DNA of 35,387 nt from Nocardiopsaceae bacterium (GCA_017354375.1 JAFMRC010000006.1:1-35387), one strand, 5' to 3'; positions 7,115-15,668 are shown, numbered from the stretch's first letter. Notes: generated from the letters alone by a model not told the origin. Numbers and translations are program-made.

Positions 7115-9289
7115 GTGAGCGCATACGCGAACTCTTACAGCGGCACGGCGGGCACGGTGATCCAGGCCGGCAATCTCGGGACGCTGGTGCTGGGGGAGGA
7201 CACGCGTCGGACCGTTCGGCTGGTACCCAAGGTCACCTCGGCCTTCCAGGACCGTGACGAAGCGATGGCGGAGCTCGGCGCATGGGCCGAGCAGGCTGAG
7301 GCGGGCGGGAGCCGCCTGTGGGTCATCACGGGGGAAGCGGGGGTCGGCAAGACGACGCTGGCGGTCACCTGGATCAACGAGAACAGGCACCGGTTCACTC
7401 ACGCTCAGATCGCGATGGAGTGCGGCGGCGGTCCGGGAGAAGGGCGCGGCCGGGGGATGGAGGAGGTCTGCGATCATTACTTCACGCAGACCCGCACGCT
7501 GCCGGGCGCGGCGGTGACGCTGACGGCGAAGATGAACCTGCTGGGCTCGCTGATCGACGGGCAGCCTGTCGCCGTGCTGCTGGATGATCCGCAGTCGGCC
7601 GCTCAGGTCGAGCCTTTCCTGTCTAATCTGCCGGGCGTGCTGGTCGTTGTCACCAGCAGGATCCGCCTGCCGGGGCTCGCGCAGCACTCCCCTCGGGTGC
7701 TCGGCCTGTCACCGCTGCCTGATGACGCCGTGAGGGGCATGTTCGAGGAGATCGTAGGGGCGGAGCGGACCAGGGCCGAGCCCGAAGCCCTTGATCAGCT
7801 CGTCCGGATCTGCGCGGGACTGCCGCTGCTCGCCAGCCAGGCCGCCGGGCTGCTGCACGATGATACGGAGCTTGGGCTGGCCGAGCTTGTCCGCCGGATG
7901 ACGGATCAGGGACGATTGGCTGCCCTGGATGCCGGGCACGACGAGAGCATGGTCGGGCCCTCCGAGGTGTTCGAGGTCGTGTATCGCGCGCTGAGCCCGC
8001 CTGCCGCCCGCGTGTACCGCGCGATCGGGCTGCACCCGGCGCGGGACTTCGACCAGGGACTGGCCACCGCGCTGTTCGCTGAGAGCCCCGAGGGCTGGAC
8101 GGAGGGGCTGGAGCAGCTCAAGAGGCGGGGGATCATCAGGTCCGACCGGCGCGGTCGCTATCTGATGGAGGATCTCACCTACGAGCACGCCAGGCTCGCG
8201 GCGGACCGGGACGATGACGCGAGCGAGCGGAGACGGATCCGCGGCCGGATCGCCGACTATTACCTGCGCGGCGCCATCGCCGCGAGCCGCTGCCTGCAGC
8301 AGCGGTGGACGCTGAGCCCGCTGTATGACGAGGAGCCGCCGTTCCCGCTTCCGGATTTCCGGGCTCCCGCGGACGACCGGGCGCCTGGGGACGGGACGGA
8401 CCCGATTGCCTGGACCAGGGAGAACCTCCCTGCGATCATGGCGTGCATGCGTCGTGCGGGCCGGGCATGGGAGACCGCCGGGCCGGTACCCGGCTACCGG
8501 TGGCAGATGGCCGAGGCCACGAACGCGTACTTCACTCGCGAGGGCCCTAGCGACGAGCGGGCGACCATCCTGGCCTGGGCCGAGGAGGACGCGGACGCAT
8601 GCCGAGATGCCGATGCCCAGGCGCGGATCCAGGCGCAGTGGGGGGAGATGTTCCTGGGGCACGGGGAGCTGGATAAGGCTGAGGAAAGGTTCAGGCGTTC
8701 GCTGAGGGCCGCCGAGAGCGGGAGCGAGTACCGCGGGCGGGGCGCGGGGCTGGAATGGCTAGGCATTACCGAGCGCCGACGCGGCCATGCCGCCCGGGCC
8801 CTGGAGTACTTCGACCTGGCCGAGCCTTTCCTCGACCCGGCCCGGCCGCGCAGCCGGGCCTTGCTGCAGATGCACCGGGCCGACGCGCTGGCCCTGCTGG
8901 GCGACCCGGCCGCCCTGCACGCCTACCTGGAGGCGGGCGGGCTGTTCCGCCAGCTGGCGGCTGAGGGCGAGCGTGATCACGCCAACGAGGGCAAGGTCCT
9001 CGCGGGGCAGGCCGAGCTGCTCACGGACTCGGATCCGCGCCGGGCACACGCCCTGCTGGAGGAAGCGCTGTCACTTTTCCAGGCCGCGGACCGCCCCTAT
9101 CAGGAGGCAAAGGCCTGGGAACTCCTCGGGGACCTCGGTGACGGGGCAGGTACCTGGCAGGAGGCGCTTGACCTGTACGAGCGCCTCCGCCTGCAGAAAG
9201 ACGCCGATCGCGTCCGGTCGAAGCTTTCAGCGAAGATCCACCCGGAAGTCAGCCCTGATGCTGCGGGCGGATCCCAGGCGCAGGATTAG
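7115..9289 (+). CDS. STAND-class NTPase with TPR tail
   Basis: The 724-residue product begins with a short Gly-rich segment (SGTAGTVIQAGNLGTLVLG). This resembles the VVQAG-type peptide found at the N-terminus of many actinobacterial NB-ARC proteins. The P-loop GEAGVGKTT is at ~73-81, a Walker B-like AVLLDD near 152, a sensor-like VVVTSRIRLPGL near 175 and a GLPLLASQAAGLL motif near 230. A winged-helix region (FEVVYRALSPPAARVYRAI) follows. From about 480 to 705 the sequence is helical TPR-type (LDKAEERFRRSL, ARALEYFDLAEPF, ALLEEALSLFQAA). Such proteins are ligand-sensing switches in regulation or conflict systems. No effector domain is visible. The start is a GTG behind gaggg, and the 3' end overlaps the convergent neighbour by 63 bp. 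Confidence 0.88.
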   Translation: MSAYANSYSGTAGTVIQAGNLGTLVLGEDTRRTVRLVPKVTSAFQDRDEAMAELGAWAEQAEAGGSRLWVITGEAGVGKTTLAVTWINENRHRFTHAQIAMECGGGPGEGRGRGMEEVCDHYFTQTRTLPGAAVTLTAKMNLLGSLIDGQPVAVLLDDPQSAAQVEPFLSNLPGVLVVVTSRIRLPGLAQHSPRVLGLSPLPDDAVRGMFEEIVGAERTRAEPEALDQLVRICAGLPLLASQAAGLLHDDTELGLAELVRRMTDQGRLAALDAGHDESMVGPSEVFEVVYRALSPPAARVYRAIGLHPARDFDQGLATALFAESPEGWTEGLEQLKRRGIIRSDRRGRYLMEDLTYEHARLAADRDDDASERRRIRGRIADYYLRGAIAASRCLQQRWTLSPLYDEEPPFPLPDFRAPADDRAPGDGTDPIAWTRENLPAIMACMRRAGRAWETAGPVPGYRWQMAEATNAYFTREGPSDERATILAWAEEDADACRDADAQARIQAQWGEMFLGHGELDKAEERFRRSLRAAESGSEYRGRGAGLEWLGITERRRGHAARALEYFDLAEPFLDPARPRSRALLQMHRADALALLGDPAALHAYLEAGGLFRQLAAEGERDHANEGKVLAGQAELLTDSDPRRAHALLEEALSLFQAADRPYQEAKAWELLGDLGDGAGTWQEALDLYERLRLQKDADRVRSKLSAKIHPEVSPDAAGGSQAQD

Positions 9290-10972
9290 CGGGCTGAGGG
9301 CCGGAAGGTCGTCCGTTCCGGTGAGGAGACGCTCAGCCAGGACGGCGAACACGAGGCCGGCGTCATCCGGGCTGTCCGTGTCCTCAAGGAGCAGTGAGAT
9401 GACCCGGCCGTCGCGGGTCCGCAACCAGGCCCGCTTCCCGGCCTGGACGAGGGTGAGCCTGGTGCCGGGCCGGTGCTCGAAGACGGCCGCCGACCATTCT
9501 TCCTCGTCCAGGAGCGGGGGGTCGCCGGTCATCTGGATGATGTCGGCCTGGCTCAGCAGCCGGTGGTCCAGTTCGTCGTCGGAGGCGATCAGTATGCCCG
9601 GACGGCAGGGCCCGGTCACGGCAGCGGGCCACCTGCGCACGGACAGCTCGCGTGGATCGGCATCGGCTTGCTCGACCCGCGTCCACAGGGACGCGGGCAG
9701 AGTCCCGCCTACCACTGGCGAGGCGACGGCCAGGACCGCGGGCTCGGTGTCAGGCGGTGGGACGTTCATGATCCGGTAGAGCTCGTCGCGGATCAGGCGG
9801 AGCGAACGTCCCGGGGCGGAACTGACCCATTCGGCGGCGACGGCGTGAGTACGTTCTCGCAGTCCCTCGGCGATGCGCAGCTGGGGCTCGATGGACGCGT
9901 GCGGGTCGAGGGCAGGGGCGACGGCCATGAGCCTGCCCAGGCCGGAGCGCGGGTCGATGGTTTCCCAGGCGGATTTGTCCAGCAGCACAGGTCGCCCCGC
10001 GGCGGCGGCGTAGACACTGACGGACCCATGGTCTGACAGGACCCAGTCGGCGGCGATGACGGCGGCGCGCCATTCTTCCTCGAGGGGAAGCAGGATCAGC
10101 CCCGCGTCCAGAGCCTCGGCGAGCCACGCCCTAACCTGGAAACGGCTGTGAGACGCCCAGGCATTGGGATGAAGCATGAGTGCGATCCGGTACTGGTCGA
10201 ACGGGAGCTCGTTCAGCATGCGGGACACCAGTAGCGGATCAACACCGTAAAGAGAATTCTCCCGCCACGTCGAGGCGACGGTGATAAGCCGCTGGCCGGG
10301 ACGCAGGTGAAAAGCGCGTCGGTATTGAACCCTGCGGGGAATGCTTGCCGCTATTCGGTCATAACACGGATCGCCCGCTATGAATGCCCGCGGCACGGCA
10401 TCGGGGCAGCTCCCCGAGAGCCGCGCGAACTGCTCCGAATGTGAAAGCCCTATAGCAGCCGGGACCAGTCGCCCGTCGTGCTTGAGCGTATCCTCCGACA
10501 ACCCGAACGGCTCCCGGCTCCCGGCTCCCGGCTCCCGGCTCCCGGCTCCCGGCTCCCGGCTCCCGGCTCCCGGCTCCCGGCTCCCGGCTCCCGGCCATAG
10601 CTTATTATAGCCATTACCATGCGGTATGCGCAGTATCGGGGAGTTTATTTCATGCAGATCGTCGCCCAGGCTCGCGCAGATCACCGCATTGAATTCGAGT
10701 TCCACCGCCTGCTCCCATGAAAGGAAATGGAAGCCGCAGGCCTGGATGAAGGATCCGACTCCCTCGGGGAACATGGAGTCCCTGGTCTGCGTGCAGAACA
10801 ATTGCAGGCGCTGGTCCCGGAAAATCGGGATCAGGTCCGCGAGCCTGGTAGCGGCGGTGGCGCTGTGGATCACCAGCAGGACCCGCATCGACGTCCGGGC
10901 GGTCCGCCATCCTGGCAGGACCGAACTGATCCGCCGGGCGGCTGGGGGGAGGTCGGGTGCCCAGTCTGCCAC
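9227..10972 (-). CDS. Glycosyltransferase-like (GT-B) protein carrying a GAGSREP repeat
   Basis: This 581-residue protein belongs to an actinobacterial family with a GT-B/CDP-glycerol-transferase-like appearance. It has an N-terminal Rossmann start (MRVLLVIHSATAATRLADL, ~29-47), HGNGYNKL near 117, and a family segment AFIAGDPCYDRIAAS. Further on are STWRENSLYG and the sugar/nucleotide-site-like WVLSDHGSVSVYAAAAGRPV. Members are sometimes misnamed translation initiation factor. Four exact GAGSREP heptads interrupt the protein after NKLWP; they come from a 7-bp DNA repeat listed separately. The start is uncertain: a GTG at 10972 (used here) or the ATG at 10888, neither with a good ribosome binding site. 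Substrate and role are unknown. Confidence 0.72.
   Translation of the reverse strand: MADWAPDLPPAARRISSVLPGWRTARTSMRVLLVIHSATAATRLADLIPIFRDQRLQLFCTQTRDSMFPEGVGSFIQACGFHFLSWEQAVELEFNAVICASLGDDLHEINSPILRIPHGNGYNKLWPGAGSREPGAGSREPGAGSREPGAGSREPFGLSEDTLKHDGRLVPAAIGLSHSEQFARLSGSCPDAVPRAFIAGDPCYDRIAASIPRRVQYRRAFHLRPGQRLITVASTWRENSLYGVDPLLVSRMLNELPFDQYRIALMLHPNAWASHSRFQVRAWLAEALDAGLILLPLEEEWRAAVIAADWVLSDHGSVSVYAAAAGRPVLLDKSAWETIDPRSGLGRLMAVAPALDPHASIEPQLRIAEGLRERTHAVAAEWVSSAPGRSLRLIRDELYRIMNVPPPDTEPAVLAVASPVVGGTLPASLWTRVEQADADPRELSVRRWPAAVTGPCRPGILIASDDELDHRLLSQADIIQMTGDPPLLDEEEWSAAVFEHRPGTRLTLVQAGKRAWLRTRDGRVISLLLEDTDSPDDAGLVFAVLAERLLTGTDDLPALSPLILRLGSARSIRADFRVDLR
10509..10595. repeat. 7-bp tandem repeat, 12 full copies, inside a coding region
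   Basis: Twelve uninterrupted, identical ggctccc units run from 10509 to 10592, followed by a partial ggc. On the coding (minus) strand 21 bp encode GAGSREP. Because 7 is not a multiple of 3, each of the three frames of the array encodes a rotation of the same heptapeptide and none contains a stop. A change in copy number not divisible by three would shift the frame downstream. The present 84 bp keep the gene open. In a shifted frame the track shows translation stopping at 10359. Confidence 0.95.
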
Positions 10973-11043
10973 AGGCAGGTAAGCATAGCGCTACAGGAGT
11001 GCTAATTGTTCACATCTGGCCCAGTTTGCCGGGAAGCGCCCCA

Positions 11044-11065
11044 GGTGGTCCGGTCTCATACCACC
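11044..11065. promoter_or_regulatory. Inverted repeat upstream of the GntR gene
   Basis: GGTGGT and ACCACC are separated by ten bases, about 90 bp before the gntR-type start and on the shared upstream region with the divergent glycosyltransferase-like gene. It could be an autoregulatory operator. It does not match the GACATC palindrome found before the kinase gene, so the link is weak. Confidence 0.25.
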
Positions 11066-11155
11066 GTCCCCGGACGCGCTCGGGGCCGCGTGACGCGGAT
11101 CCGGGCTCGCCGGGTTGTTCAATAGAGTGGGTGCCGGCGGTAGGGAGGGCTGGAG

Positions 11156-11866
11156 ATGGGGGAAGGGCGCAAGTCCCTTGTCGACGTCGTCGTCGATGAT
11201 GTGCTCGATCGCATCCTGCGCGGGGACATCGAGCCGCACAGCATGCTCCCGACGGAAGTCGACATCGCCCGCGAGGTTCGGGTCAGCCGGCTAACGGTGC
11301 GCGAGGCGATGAAGGTCCTGAAGTCGCAGAACATCGTCGAGACGCGGCGGGGGCTGGGGACGTTCGCGAATCCGCCGCGGAGCTGGACCGGGCTGGAGGC
11401 GGTCATGCGGGTCGCGTCGCAGAAGTCGGATTCCGGCCAGATCGCCCTGCGCCTGCTGGAGGTCCGGAGGATGGTGGAGGTTGGTGCCGCTGAGCTTGCG
11501 GCCTCGCACCGTTCCCGCGAAGACCTGGACGCCATGGGGGTCGCGATCCAGCAGATGGAGGCGGCGCACCGGGTCGCGGACGTCGATGCCCTCACCAGCG
11601 CCGACATCGCGTTCCACGACACGATCCTGCACGCCTCGGCCAACCCGTTCGTGCCCGCCCTGCTGGGCCAGCTGAGCCCCCTGCTGGTCGCCGCTCGCCG
11701 GGAGACCTCCGCGTTCCCCCAGGTACAGGAGCACGCGATACGGCACCACAAGCTGATCCGCGACGCCATCGCCTCAGCGGCGCCGGATAAGGCGCGCAAG
11801 ACGATGGAGGAGCACATCAACCAGACGTACGCGGACTACCAGAGGTTTATCAGCCCGGCGCGCTGA
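11156..11866 (+). CDS. GntR family (FadR/FCD subfamily) transcriptional regulator
   Basis: The product has 236 residues. The N-terminal winged helix spans ~6-72, with DRILRGDIEPHSMLPTEVDI and VSRLTVREAMKVLKSQNIV as the recognition region. The all-helical FCD ligand-binding domain spans ~90-230. It keeps the usual acidic/His metal-ligand pattern, with DIAFHDTILHASANPF and EHAIRHHKLI. FCD regulators normally sense small organic acids and repress adjacent catabolic genes. It is 73 bp upstream of the four-carbon acid kinase gene on the same strand, so it most likely controls that operon. The ribosome binding site is gggagg before ctggagATG. Confidence 0.93.
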   Translation: MGEGRKSLVDVVVDDVLDRILRGDIEPHSMLPTEVDIAREVRVSRLTVREAMKVLKSQNIVETRRGLGTFANPPRSWTGLEAVMRVASQKSDSGQIALRLLEVRRMVEVGAAELAASHRSREDLDAMGVAIQQMEAAHRVADVDALTSADIAFHDTILHASANPFVPALLGQLSPLLVAARRETSAFPQVQEHAIRHHKLIRDAIASAAPDKARKTMEEHINQTYADYQRFISPAR

Positions 11867-11911
11867 GGCCGATCGGCCTTCCGGTACGGCGGGGCTTCGT
11901 GGTCTGGTTGT

Positions 11912-11931
11912 GACATCTGATGTCTGATACT
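11912..11931 (+). promoter_or_regulatory. GACATC-t-GATGTC operator with -10-like element at a leaderless start
   Basis: A perfect 6-1-6 palindrome (11912-11924) is followed at once by GATACT (11926-11931), a good -10 hexamer. The kinase ATG is at 11940, so a transcript started from this -10 would have almost no leader. No Shine-Dalgarno sequence precedes the ATG, consistent with leaderless translation. The palindrome is well placed to be the GntR-type repressor's binding site. Confidence 0.5.
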
Positions 11932-11939
11932 CTCCTGGA

Positions 11940-13379
11940 ATGCCTGGTGGCGACCCCCAACCACAGGCCGGCGGCGCTCGGACCCGGCGCGAGATCCGGG
12001 CGGAGCGGATGGCCGTGGGCCGTCGGACCGCGGTTCTCGACGACGATCCGACCGGCTCGCAATCCGTTCACTCCGTGTCCGTGGTCACGAGCTTCGACAA
12101 GGCCGCCTGCGAGGCGGCCCTGTCCGATCCCGGATCGGTGTGCTTCGTCCTGACGAACACCCGCAGCCTTCCCGAAGCCGAGGCCGCGGGCATGAACCGG
12201 TCGATCGGGGCGGAGCTGTTCGAGATCGAGCGGAATACGGGGGCGCCGCTCGACATCGTCAGCCGCAGTGACTCCACGCTTCGGGGGCACGTGATCGCGG
12301 AAGCCGAGACGCTGAACGAGGCCCGCCGGACTGTGCTCGGACGCGGTTTCGACGCCATCCTCCTCGTGCCGAGCTACTTCGAGGCCGGGCGCTTCACGGC
12401 AGGCGACGTCCACTACGCGTGGGTCGGCGGGCGCGCGGTCGGTGTCGGCGAGACTGAATTCGCCGCGGATGCGACCTTCGGCTACCGCTCGTCCAACCTG
12501 AGGGACTTCATCGAGGAGAAGAGCAACGGGCGGATCCCCGCGGACCGGGTCGCCAGCCTCAGCCTCGATGACATCCGCTCGGGCGGTGCCGACCGAGTGG
12601 CGCGGCTGCTCGGCCACACCGGGGGCGGCGAGTTCGTCGTGGTCAACGCGACGGACTACGCGGATCTTGAGACGGTCGTGCGGGGCGTGCAGCGGGCCGA
12701 GGCCGACGGGAAGGCGTTCCTGCACCGTAGCGGGCCGTCCTTCGTCCGGGCCCTGGCCGGCATCGACCCGGTGCCCGAGCTGTCGAGCGCGGACATCTGG
12801 GCGGCCCGGGCGGCGGGCGGGGCGGATGCCCGGGGCCATGGGCTGGTCGTGGTGGGGTCCCACGTGGCGCAGACCGACCGGCAGATCGCGCGGGCGCGGG
12901 AGCGCTGCACCGTCGTCGAGATCGAGCTGCCGGTCGGGCGACTGCTCACCGGGAGCAGCCTCCGCGCCGAGGTCATCGCCGAGACCGCCCGGCGAGTCGC
13001 CGGCGCGCTCCCCGGCGCCGACGTGCTGCTCTACACCAGCCGCGGGCGGGTGGAGGGCGCGGATCCGGCCGGGAGCCTGGCCATCGCCCGCACCATTTCC
13101 GATGCCCTGGTCCAGGTGGTCCGGTCGGTTCGACGGGCTCGTCCCGGCTGGGTGATCGCCAAGGGCGGCATCACCTCTCACGACATCGCCGTCCAGGCTC
13201 TCGGGATCCGCCGGGCGACCGTTCTCGGGCAGCTGTTTCCCGGGATGGTCTCGGTGCTCGTCCCGGAAGCGGCCCCGCCGGATGTCATTGGTGTCCCGTA
13301 CGTCGTATTCGCTGGCAATGTCGGCGATGAGAACGCCCTGGCCGACGCGATGGACCTGCTCCGTCCGAACGCTCACTGA
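11940..13379 (+). CDS. Four-carbon acid sugar kinase family protein (DUF1537)
   Basis: This 479-residue protein has the full two-domain DUF1537 architecture. The N-terminal substrate domain carries AVLDDDPTGSQ (~30-40), CFVLTNTRSLPEAEA and SRSDSTLRGHV. The C-terminal nucleotide domain carries VVVGSHVAQTDRQI, the glycine-rich LLYTSRGRV region and AKGGITSHDIAVQAL. Characterised relatives (OtnK/DtnK) phosphorylate four-carbon sugar acids such as threonate or erythronate at C4 with ATP, in the cytoplasm. All signature motifs look intact. The start at 11940 has no ribosome binding site and may be leaderless. It heads a kinase-cyclase-MFS run, and no dehydrogenase or aldolase partner is in the window, so its substrate is open. 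Confidence 0.92.
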   Translation: MPGGDPQPQAGGARTRREIRAERMAVGRRTAVLDDDPTGSQSVHSVSVVTSFDKAACEAALSDPGSVCFVLTNTRSLPEAEAAGMNRSIGAELFEIERNTGAPLDIVSRSDSTLRGHVIAEAETLNEARRTVLGRGFDAILLVPSYFEAGRFTAGDVHYAWVGGRAVGVGETEFAADATFGYRSSNLRDFIEEKSNGRIPADRVASLSLDDIRSGGADRVARLLGHTGGGEFVVVNATDYADLETVVRGVQRAEADGKAFLHRSGPSFVRALAGIDPVPELSSADIWAARAAGGADARGHGLVVVGSHVAQTDRQIARARERCTVVEIELPVGRLLTGSSLRAEVIAETARRVAGALPGADVLLYTSRGRVEGADPAGSLAIARTISDALVQVVRSVRRARPGWVIAKGGITSHDIAVQALGIRRATVLGQLFPGMVSVLVPEAAPPDVIGVPYVVFAGNVGDENALADAMDLLRPNAH

Positions 13380-13395
13380 ACAGGAGGATCATCTC

Positions 13396-14265
13396 GTGCC
13401 CCAGGCAACCTCGCTGGCAAGCATGCTCGGTCGCGCGCGGACCGTCGATCTCACGCTGACGCTGGCCGAAGAACTGCCGGCAGCATGGTCCACCCACATG
13501 CCCTATCAGCAGAAGACCTTCCAGTACTTCACCGGCGTCGATAGCCAGGCCTCGCACCTGAACAAGAACCCCAACGGGCCATACCAGACCCGGTGGCTCC
13601 TCATCGACGAGCACACGGGAACCCACGTGGACGCGCCAGCCCATTTCATCCCCGAGCCGGACACCGGCCTGCCGCATGCCGACCCCGCCGGAACGGTGAC
13701 GGCCGAGCAGATCCCCCTGGAGCAGCTGGCCGGGCCGGCGGTAGTGATCGACGTCCCCAAGGACTTGCCGGGGTCGGCCCCCGGCCGCTCGCCAACCATC
13801 ACGAAGGACCTCATCGCCGACTGGGAGAGCGTGAACGGGCCGGTGGAAGCTGGCGAGATCGTCCTTTTCCGCACGGGCTGGGACCGGCACTACCTGGCCG
13901 GGGACTCCGGCCGCGCCTACTGCTACGACGCGCTCGTGACCGGACGTGGACCAGGATGGCCCGCTCCGGACGCCGAAGCGATGGCGCACCTCATCGAGCG
14001 CGGCGTGACCTGCGTGGGAACGGACGGCGTCAGCATGGGCACCGTCCATGACGGCGCCGGGGTCCACCACTTCGGTCTCGCCAGGCGCGTCGCGTTCATC
14101 GAGGCACTCGGCCATCTCGGCGCGCTTCCCGTGCGCGGCGCGCTCTTCTTCTTCGCGCCGCTGAAGGTCGCCCGTGGCACCGGCGCGCCCGGACGGGCCT
14201 TCGCCCTCCTGCCCGAGGCCGCTCCGCCCGAGGCCGCCACCCCGCCCGAGGCCACGTCATCATGA
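13396..14265 (+). CDS. Cyclase-family metal-dependent hydrolase
   Basis: The real start is the GTG at 13396 behind AGGAGG (13382-13387), giving 289 residues; the track start at 13282 would run inside the kinase gene. The family signature HxGTHxDxPxH is present as EHTGTHVDAPAHF near residue 75. The supporting elements LFRTGWDRHY, VTCVGTDGVSMGTVHDG and HHFGLARRVAFIEAL follow in the expected order. The family (PF04199) includes kynurenine formamidase and isatin hydrolase, which hydrolyse amide or lactam bonds using Mn or Zn. The C-terminus is a low-complexity PEAAPPEAATPPEA tail. It lies 16 bp after the kinase gene and overlaps the MFS gene by 4 bp, so it is in the same operon. Confidence 0.9.
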   Translation: MPQATSLASMLGRARTVDLTLTLAEELPAAWSTHMPYQQKTFQYFTGVDSQASHLNKNPNGPYQTRWLLIDEHTGTHVDAPAHFIPEPDTGLPHADPAGTVTAEQIPLEQLAGPAVVIDVPKDLPGSAPGRSPTITKDLIADWESVNGPVEAGEIVLFRTGWDRHYLAGDSGRAYCYDALVTGRGPGWPAPDAEAMAHLIERGVTCVGTDGVSMGTVHDGAGVHHFGLARRVAFIEALGHLGALPVRGALFFFAPLKVARGTGAPGRAFALLPEAAPPEAATPPEATSS

Positions 14266-15578
14266 CCGCCCAGGGATACGCGCCGGCCCGGACCGCCAGC
14301 AGGGGATACCTGGTCTACCTGATCGTGATCGCCCTCCTCGGCTGGTCGCTCGCCTCCTACGACTCGAATCTCCTCACGCTCACGATGCCCGACATCGCCA
14401 AGACCTTCCACCTGTCATCGGCTACGTTGGGCGCCCTCGGCTTCATCATCTTCGCCGCCGAATTCGTCGTCGCGCTCTTCGTCGGCTGGGGGATGGACCG
14501 CAAGGGCCGTCGGTGGATGTGGATGCTCTGCCTGGCGCTGGCCGCCGTGTTCACCGGCCTGACCTTCTTCGTGCAGGCCTTCTGGCAGCTCGCGCTGGTG
14601 CGCGCGCTGGCGTCGGGATTCGCCAACGCCGAGCTCGGAGTGTCCATCACCCTGGTCAACGAGCAGGTCCCTGGCAGGCAGCGCGGCTTCCTCTACTCGA
14701 TCGTGCAGGGAGGCTGGCCGATCGGCGTCTTCATGGCATCCGGCATCTACCTGCTGGTGGGAAGCCACGGCTGGCGACCGGTGTACCTCTTCGGCGTCAT
14801 TCCGCTGGTCCTCGTCGCCATCGGGCGGTTCAAGATCCGTGAATCCGACCGGTTCCTCCACGTCAAGAAGCTGCGCAAGGCCATCGCCCGGGGTGATGAG
14901 GCCGAAGCGGCCCGGTTGCGGGAGGAACGTCCCGTCAACGTCGAGGAATTGAAGCAAGGCTCGGTCAGGGAGATCTTCGCCCGGCCCGGCCCGGTCAGGT
15001 CCGCTCTGTCCCGGCTCAGCATCGCCTGGCTCCTCTATTCAACCGCGTACGTCGCGACGAACTCCTACATCTCCTATTGGCTCGTGAACGCGAAGGGCTG
15101 GACCGCCGGGCAGGCAGCCGAGCTCCTGCTGGCCTGCGGCGGCATCGGCTTCTTCTTCTACCTCCTCGGCGGAGCGCTCGGCGAGAAGTTCGGGCGACGG
15201 AACGTGCTCATCGCCTCCGGCGTGCTGGTCGGCCCGCTGAACCTCGTCGTGCTGCTGGTGATGAACCAGGCCTGGGTGGCGATCATCTTCTTCGTCATCT
15301 ACCAGGCGACCAACGGAACGTGGTCCGGTGCCGGCTACTCCTACCAGGCCGAGTGCTTCCCCACGCGGGTCCGGGGGACCGCGATCGGCTGGATGGCCGC
15401 CATGTTCGTCGGAGGCCTCGCGATCGGCAGCCTGCTCTGGACGGTCCTGAGCGCCACGACCAGCCTGACGATCACCTGGCTGGTCATCGCCGTCGGTGTC
15501 GGAGCCGCCCAGGGAATCAGCACGTTCTTCCTCCCCGGCATCAAGCCGGGGCAGGAGCTCGAGGAGATCATCACCTGA
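14262..15578 (+). CDS. MFS transporter, probable organic-acid uptake
   Basis: This is a 438-residue, 12-helix major facilitator. The helix 2-3 loop has GWGMDRKGRRWMWML, matching the family GxxxDRxGRR motif. The mirrored motif in the second half is GGALGEKFGRRNVLI. A charged central loop (~200-245, RKAIARGDEAEAARLREE) separates the halves. Helix 1 carries SYDSNLLTLTMPDIAKTF, resembling the D-x-x-L region of acid/H+ and sugar-acid symporters. The start overlaps the cyclase stop by ATGA. Co-transcription with the kinase and cyclase suggests it imports their substrate. The precise substrate cannot be read from sequence. Confidence 0.92.
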   Translation: MTAQGYAPARTASRGYLVYLIVIALLGWSLASYDSNLLTLTMPDIAKTFHLSSATLGALGFIIFAAEFVVALFVGWGMDRKGRRWMWMLCLALAAVFTGLTFFVQAFWQLALVRALASGFANAELGVSITLVNEQVPGRQRGFLYSIVQGGWPIGVFMASGIYLLVGSHGWRPVYLFGVIPLVLVAIGRFKIRESDRFLHVKKLRKAIARGDEAEAARLREERPVNVEELKQGSVREIFARPGPVRSALSRLSIAWLLYSTAYVATNSYISYWLVNAKGWTAGQAAELLLACGGIGFFFYLLGGALGEKFGRRNVLIASGVLVGPLNLVVLLVMNQAWVAIIFFVIYQATNGTWSGAGYSYQAECFPTRVRGTAIGWMAAMFVGGLAIGSLLWTVLSATTSLTITWLVIAVGVGAAQGISTFFLPGIKPGQELEEIIT

Positions 15579-15668
15579 GCGCTCAGTCCCTGGTGCTCGG
15601 TATTAAACCGCGCCTCATCAAGGTCATCTACCGCGAGGGCGGATATTGCCGACCTGGAGGAGGAGGCC

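Noticed and set aside
10509-10595. CRISPR-like or origin iteron array
   Set aside because: Units are 7 bp with no spacers and lie in frame within a coding gene.
11850-13376. 508-aa reverse ORF opposite the DUF1537 kinase
   Set aside because: Its composition is typical of antisense GC-rich DNA (RPDHLDQG-like strings). The forward frame carries all kinase signature motifs.
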